This document shows positions 6,127 to 9,572 of a stretch of DNA of 9,572 nt, piece after piece. Each line of letters begins with the position of its first letter. Position 1 is the stretch's first letter. Source of the stretch: CAZVEV01 sp964625865 (GTDB lineage: Bacteria; Planctomycetota; Phycisphaerae; SM23-33); NCBI GenBank assembly GCA_964625865.1, contig CAZVEV010000241.1:1-9572 (forward strand). The letters run 5' to 3'. A model generated the notes under the pieces. It was given only the letters and a program-made list of their open reading frames with translations, made no database searches and was not told where the DNA came from. A program made the position numbers and the translations under genes.

Positions 6127-7218
6127 ATGAACCGCGAAACCGACATTCTGGCTCGGGTAAGGGCAGGCGAGCTGTCGCTGCCTCCGGTGGAACTACGTCT
6201 GATTGACGTCGAGCCAACCGAAGGGGGGCGTATGTGCGCCGAGGCCACTATCGAAGCGCGATGGGAAGGGCAGACCGTCCGATTCATGGCCGAGATCAAG
6301 GCACTTGCGACGCCGAAATCGCTTCGCCAGGCCGTCGCGGTGGCTCGGTGCGCGGCATCGCCGCCGGAGGCGTACCCGATGGTCGTCGTGCCGTATCTCT
6401 CATCCGGCAAGATCGAGGAACTCGCTGCCGCCGGGGTTAGCGGGTTGGACCTTTGCGGCAACGGGGTGCTTGTCGTCCCCGGCCGAATGCTGGTCCTCCG
6501 CAGTGACCAGCCGAACCGATTCCCCCAGTCAACTACGCTCAAGAATGTCTATCGGGGCAAGAATTCGTTGGTGGCCCGAAGCTTTCTCATCCAACCGGAG
6601 TTTTCCCAGGTCAAGGGCATCTTGGAACTGCTTACGCAACGAGGTGGCAACGTAGCGTTATCCACGGTATCCAAGGCGCTCAAGCGGCTGGAGGAGGATC
6701 TCGTCGTAAGCCGCCAAGGTGGCGGAATTCGCCTCCTCCAGGCCGAGAGGCTTCTGGACAAGCTGGCCGACAACTACGATCCGCCGAATATCACGGAACG
6801 GTATTGCGGAAAGTGCGACCTGTCTGACAGCAGAATCATTCAGGCACTGGCGTCGGTGGCTTCGGACCAGGGCGGGCAGGTCGTCATGAGCGGCTCCGCG
6901 TCGGCCGAGAAGTACGCTACGATGGCCCGTGAACCGCTGATGTCACTCTACACGTCGCTGCCCCCCGGGGAACTGCTGGAACGAAGCGGCCTAGCCGTCG
7001 AGGAGACCGGGCGTTTCGCCACTCTTGAAATCCTGCAGACGGCCGACGCGAGGATGTTCTTCGACCCTCGCGTCCAAGACGGCGTGAGGGTCGCTTCGCC
7101 CGTTCAGGCCTACCTGGAACTTGCCAACGGAGATAAGCGCCAAAAGGACGCCGCCGAGCAGGTCCGGCGCGGCATTCTCGCCTCGCTGGGCATAGCCGAG
7201 GATGATGATCAACCATGA
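6127..7218 (+). CDS. AbiEi-like type IV antitoxin / transcriptional regulator
   Basis: A 363-residue protein, first gene of a two-gene operon. Its N-terminal part (about 1-125) has a pattern like a restriction-endonuclease fold, with E56-x-K58 in AEIKAL, the strand MVVVPYLS (85-92) and GVSGLDLCGNG (103-113). I cannot tell whether it is catalytic. Residues about 155-210 form a winged helix (VKGILELLTQRGG, STVSKALKRLEEDLVV, GGGIRLL). The C-terminal part carries segments I associate with AbiEi-like antitoxins: VVMSGSASAEKYA (252-264), LMSLYTSLPP (271-280), ADARMFFDP (306-314) and VASPVQAYLELANGDKR (322-338). It overlaps the downstream nucleotidyltransferase by ATGA. The expected role is to neutralise the toxin and repress the operon. 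The start is the first ATG; AGGA is unusually close to it. The family call is from recall, not a search. Confidence 0.7.
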   Translation: MNRETDILARVRAGELSLPPVELRLIDVEPTEGGRMCAEATIEARWEGQTVRFMAEIKALATPKSLRQAVAVARCAASPPEAYPMVVVPYLSSGKIEELAAAGVSGLDLCGNGVLVVPGRMLVLRSDQPNRFPQSTTLKNVYRGKNSLVARSFLIQPEFSQVKGILELLTQRGGNVALSTVSKALKRLEEDLVVSRQGGGIRLLQAERLLDKLADNYDPPNITERYCGKCDLSDSRIIQALASVASDQGGQVVMSGSASAEKYATMAREPLMSLYTSLPPGELLERSGLAVEETGRFATLEILQTADARMFFDPRVQDGVRVASPVQAYLELANGDKRQKDAAEQVRRGILASLGIAEDDDQP

Positions 7219-8096
7219 GACGCGACCAAGCCATCTTGAAGACCAGTCTGCTCGATCTGCTCTATGAACTTCGCAACGAGGATCTCCGGCTCATTCTGGG
7301 CGGCGGTTACGGGCTCTATCTAAAACAGGTTCATCTCCAGAACACCCTGGCCGTTCCCACGCTCATCGAGGGCGAACTTTGGCCTGTGCCCCGCGCGACC
7401 GAAGATCTTGACATCCTGCTGAGAACCGAGGTCGTGATTGATGCCGAACGCATGGGGCCTATTCGCACCGCGTTGGATCGCCTAAACTACACCGTCGTGC
7501 CTGGGGCCGAGTACATGCAGTTTATCAAGCAACTCGGGGGCGGAAGATTCGTCAAGGTCGACCTGCTGACCGGGCCGCTTGGTCCGCTAGCGACTGACGC
7601 TCGCGTGAAGATCGACAGCCGACGGGTTCGACCGCGGAAGAGCGTTCACCTGCACGCCCATCGGACGGACGAAGCCCTGGAGTTCCAAAACAACACAATG
7701 GCGATTCCGGTCGATGGAGTACTGTCGTCGGATGAGAACTACCACGCGACAATCCACGTTCCCTCACCCTTCACGCTGTTGCTGATGAAACTGTACGCTT
7801 TCCGCGATCGGCGTCATGACCAAGAGAAGGGCCTGGCTCGCCATCATGCGTTGGATATCTATCGAATCGTGGCAATGCTAACCGAGGTGGAGTTCGACCA
7901 GACGCGACAGCGTATTGCCGCACAGCAGGGTCATGCGGTTCTTATAGAGGCCGCGCGCACTGTGAAGGAGTACTTCGGGGCGCCGGAATCGCTCGGTTCG
8001 CTCAGGCTTCAGAGTCACGCGCTCTGGAGTGAGAGGATGGCGTTAGACATGTTTCTGTCCGCCCTTCAGGACCTCTTCTTGAGGCCCAATACATAG
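7215..8096 (+). CDS. AbiEii-like nucleotidyltransferase toxin
   Basis: A 293-residue protein whose ATG overlaps the antitoxin's stop codon (ATGA), so the two are translationally coupled. It shows the DNA polymerase beta-type nucleotidyltransferase signature: GGGYGLYLKQ (29-38), then ATEDLDILLR (61-70) with acidic pair D64/D66, and a third acidic strand VKVDLL with D116. The C-terminal motif KLYAFRDRRHDQEKG (192-206) followed by HHALDIYRIVAML (210-222) matches the conserved Lys-rich and Asp motifs of AbiEii/DUF1814 toxins. Such toxins use NTPs to add nucleotides to RNA targets such as tRNA ends, stopping growth on phage infection. The substrate of this one is unknown. All three catalytic acids appear present, so it is probably active. 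It ends 21 bases before the right repeat block. Confidence 0.8.
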   Translation: MRRDQAILKTSLLDLLYELRNEDLRLILGGGYGLYLKQVHLQNTLAVPTLIEGELWPVPRATEDLDILLRTEVVIDAERMGPIRTALDRLNYTVVPGAEYMQFIKQLGGGRFVKVDLLTGPLGPLATDARVKIDSRRVRPRKSVHLHAHRTDEALEFQNNTMAIPVDGVLSSDENYHATIHVPSPFTLLLMKLYAFRDRRHDQEKGLARHHALDIYRIVAMLTEVEFDQTRQRIAAQQGHAVLIEAARTVKEYFGAPESLGSLRLQSHALWSERMALDMFLSALQDLFLRPNT

Positions 8097-8117
8097 TGGC
8101 CGTGGCCCGTAGAGCGA

Positions 8118-8243
8118 ATGTGCCCTACGTGCCCTGCATGCCACGGGCGGGGTGACATGCAGGGCACTTGGGGTACGTAGGGCACGTTGGAAATGCGGGG
8201 GAGATCGGTAATGTAAGGGATGTAAGGCATGTAGGGTACGTTG
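8118..8243. repeat. Right block of 9-base repeat units, able to form a long hairpin
   Basis: Units related to GTGCCCTAC/GTAGGGCAC at 8118-8144 (forward), 8156-8189 (reverse) and 8208-8243 (reverse, diverged to GGGATGTAA-like units). GTGCCCTGCATG (8129-8140) pairs perfectly with CATGCAGGGCAC (8156-8167). The outer GTGCCCTAC (8120-8128) pairs perfectly with GTAGGGCAC (8177-8185). The right arm carries one extra 9-base unit (8168-8176) that would bulge out. The block lies between convergent genes, so the hairpin might also act in 3' end formation. The left block has the same layout. Confidence 0.88.
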
Positions 8244-8244
8244 T

Positions 8245-8514
8245 TCAGCGGGTGGTTGGGCTGATCAGGCGGGTTACAGGTCCGGGCGGATGGCTGGCGA
8301 CAGGTTGGAGCGGGTGGCGGGACTTGGTGGCTGCTCCCTCGATCTTGGTCGGGGTCATGGTCACGCGGTCGCCGTCCTGGAGGGTCTGCTCGGCGGTGAC
8401 GGGCTGGCGATTGACGCGGATCAGGAAGTCGGCCGGATGGCGATCCGGGAGCTTCTGCTGGAAGAAGTCCTCCACGGTGGTGCCTTCGGAGACCTCGACG
8501 TAATCCGCAAACCC
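8245..8514 (-). CDS. 3' exon of a small ubiquitin-like (ThiS/MoaD-type beta-grasp) gene
   Basis: Directly after the predicted intron end the frame GGG TTT runs open to a stop at 8245, giving 89 residues. These start GFADYVEVSEGTTVEDFF and continue FLIRVNRQPVTAEQTLQDGD, then RVTMTPTKIEGA. The EGTTVEDF helix cap, the xxVNxxxV strand and LQDGDRV are the landmarks of ThiS/MoaD-like beta-grasp proteins. The usual Gly-Gly tail is replaced by IEGA, followed by a Pro/Ser/His-rich tail of about 28 residues. The first few codons are missing; they would lie in the 5' exon beyond the window. A GTG at 8475 could start a shorter product but would cut away the first beta strand. Related small proteins act as ubiquitin-like modifiers or sulfur carriers; which applies here is unknown. 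Confidence 0.65.
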   Translation of the reverse strand, partial: GFADYVEVSEGTTVEDFFQQKLPDRHPADFLIRVNRQPVTAEQTLQDGDRVTMTPTKIEGAATKSRHPLQPVASHPPGPVTRLISPTTR

Positions 8515-8551
8515 GTTAAACTAAGCACGAACGTCACCGTTCGCACTCGTC
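8515..8551 (-). ncRNA. Group II intron domain VI with branch-point adenosine
   Basis: On the minus strand 8548-8539 pairs with 8532-8523 (10 base pairs, three of them G-U) closing a GGTGAC loop. A basal GAC/GTT helix pairs 8551-8549 with 8521-8519. A single unpaired A at 8522 lies between the two helices, eight bases from the predicted 3' end, the expected position of the branch point. Confidence 0.75.
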
Positions 8552-9572
8552 TTCAGAACCGTACGTGAGAATTTCTCCTCATACGGCTCCTCAGCATGTG
8601 GTGCATCTTTCGCATGCCTTGACTTCAGGGAAGCGACACAGCGCTGGTGAACCAGCACCGCGTTCTTCATGCTGAAGTCCCAACGGTTCCCGTCCAGGTG
8701 GACGAGTTCCATCGCGGCGTCAGGGGTGAAGTGCAATCCACACTGAGCGCAGATGCCCTTCTGTGCCTTCAGACGTATCGCTACGCTCTTGGGCACGTCC
8801 GGGTACTGCCCCAGTCGTTTGCTCCAATACAGCCAGTCGCCGTCGAAAGGGCTCTTGCCCTCACGAAGGCAGACATGCCGCCGAATCGGAATATCCGAGA
8901 GCTTGATCAATCTGATCTTGTCCTGGATACCGAATACCCAACGGTCGTGGCGGAAAGACCAATACTTGGCCATGATCCACTTACGACCCTTGTTGGCGTG
9001 GCGGAAGTAAGCCCAGGCCTTCAGCTTCTGGAAGACTAACGCGTCCAGTCTCCCGAAGATGGCCTTCGAGACGGCCTTGGAGAAGTAGTTTCCCCATCCA
9101 CGAATCACCGGGTTGAGCAACCGGATAAGTCGTTCCTGACTTACCGCTCGGTTGGTTCGCACAATCTCCCGGATGCGTTCGAGGAATCGTCTCTGGGACT
9201 CCTTGCTTGGTCTGATGCTGGGGGTGAAGCCCGTCGGCTTCCCGGTCTTGGGAATCCGAATGGACGTAGATTGCCCGCAGGGGTATTGGCGTACATGGAA
9301 TCCGAGGAAGTCGAATCCCACCTTACCGTCTACTTCCTGCAAGGTATGCGTGATCTGCGTCTTGCTGGGTTTCATCTCCAGGCCCATGCCTTTCAGCCAT
9401 TCGGCCACAACTTGCTGGGCGTGTCGGATCGCGCCGAGGTCCCGGTGCAGGATCACAAAGTCATCCGCGTAGCGAATGACCGTGGGCTGCCATGACACAT
9501 AGGGGCCACCCTTGGCGACTGTCAGCGCCGGTGTGAAAATGGGGTAAATCGGGCGGTTTGAAGATGCGCGGT
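8521..9572 (-). CDS. Group II intron reverse transcriptase/maturase with HNH domain, N-terminus outside the window
   Basis: The frame stays open to the window edge, so the N-terminus and first RT motifs are missing. Numbering from a GTG at 9498 (arbitrary), visible parts are: RT motif 5, VIRYADDFVILH with catalytic YADD (10-13); GLEMKPSKTQITHT (39-52); FDFLGFHVR (62-70); and the maturase/X domain with LLNPVIRGWGNYFSKAVSK (127-145) and KAWAYFRHANK (160-170). An HNH endonuclease follows, with C250/C253, H267, N279, H284 and C287. It promotes intron splicing and retrohoming. Unusually, the last codons (about E304 to the stop) are encoded by ribozyme domains V and VI. The TAG stop contains the predicted branch-point A. 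The catalytic residues seen are intact. Confidence 0.92.
   Translation of the reverse strand, partial: RASSNRPIYPIFTPALTVAKGGPYVSWQPTVIRYADDFVILHRDLGAIRHAQQVVAEWLKGMGLEMKPSKTQITHTLQEVDGKVGFDFLGFHVRQYPCGQSTSIRIPKTGKPTGFTPSIRPSKESQRRFLERIREIVRTNRAVSQERLIRLLNPVIRGWGNYFSKAVSKAIFGRLDALVFQKLKAWAYFRHANKGRKWIMAKYWSFRHDRWVFGIQDKIRLIKLSDIPIRRHVCLREGKSPFDGDWLYWSKRLGQYPDVPKSVAIRLKAQKGICAQCGLHFTPDAAMELVHLDGNRWDFSMKNAVLVHQRCVASLKSRHAKDAPHAEEPYEEKFSRTVLKTSANGDVRA
8556..8589 (-). ncRNA. Group II intron domain V (catalytic hairpin)
   Basis: A 34-base hairpin on the minus strand beginning GAGCCGTATGAGG and ending GTACGGTTC. It has a 9-base-pair lower stem, a 2-base AC bulge, a 5-base-pair upper stem and a GAAA tetraloop, with the AGC catalytic triad near the 5' end. 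Length and features match bacterial domain V closely. Confidence 0.93.

Larger units (their letters stand above)
8515..9572 (-). mobile_element. Group II intron, 3' part (5' end outside the window)
   Basis: A retroelement made of a reverse transcriptase/maturase ORF followed by recognisable ribozyme domains V and VI. It ends at about 8515 in AAC, fitting the usual AY intron 3' end. It splits the ubiquitin-like gene near its start. Domains I-III, the 5' GUGYG boundary and the exon-binding sequences would be to the right of the window. Because splicing can restore the mRNA, the host gene need not be inactivated. Confidence 0.88.

Noticed and set aside
8168..8503. Plus-strand open frame reading MGYVGHVGNAGEIGNVRDV..., a repetitive protein
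   Set aside because: The repetitive start is only the 9-base DNA repeat translated, and the rest is antisense to the ubiquitin-like exon.

Overview
The window looks like an accessory, defence-rich stretch of a GC-rich bacterial chromosome or large mobile element. The best guess is Planctomycetota. That guess rests on recalled resemblance of the two left-hand genes (a start MIKLNAGVSRK... and a protein with a DRELATILAALRFHQ segment) to planctomycete accessory proteins, and on the GC-rich codon use. No search was run, so the assignment is tentative.

Layout. Left end (8-1275, minus strand): two overlapping genes of unknown function. The second appears to change reading frame near its 3' end. 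Then a block of 9-base repeat units (1333-1564) and a strong minus-strand terminator (1586-1626). Next, a two-gene minus-strand operon (1887-3892) of TIR-domain proteins, both also carrying cysteine pairs of zinc-ribbon type. It has a good sigma70-type promoter at 4071-4099 and an inverted repeat in its leader. Then a second minus-strand group ending at a hairpin terminator (4286-4318): a 48-residue ORF, an HD-superfamily hydrolase (4730-5587) and a 71-residue ORF. Divergent from it on the plus strand is a two-gene operon with a 4-base overlap (6127-8096), a type IV toxin-antitoxin pair of AbiEi/AbiEii type. A repeated palindromic site lies just upstream. A second block of the same 9-base repeats follows (8118-8243). 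The right end (8245-9572, minus strand) is the 3' exon of a small beta-grasp (ThiS/MoaD/ubiquitin-like) gene, interrupted near its start by a group II intron. The intron's reverse transcriptase/maturase runs off the window.

How it may work together. The TIR pair, the HD hydrolase group and the AbiE-like pair are three separate candidate anti-phage or stress modules lying side by side between two matching repeat blocks. The genes outside the blocks (the ubiquitin-like gene on one side, the two unknown genes on the other) share one orientation and may once have been neighbours. On that view the 6.5 kb between the blocks is inserted cargo. This is inference. The most novel element is the TIR plus zinc-ribbon gene pair, whose downstream member seems to end in a second, divergent TIR-like domain.
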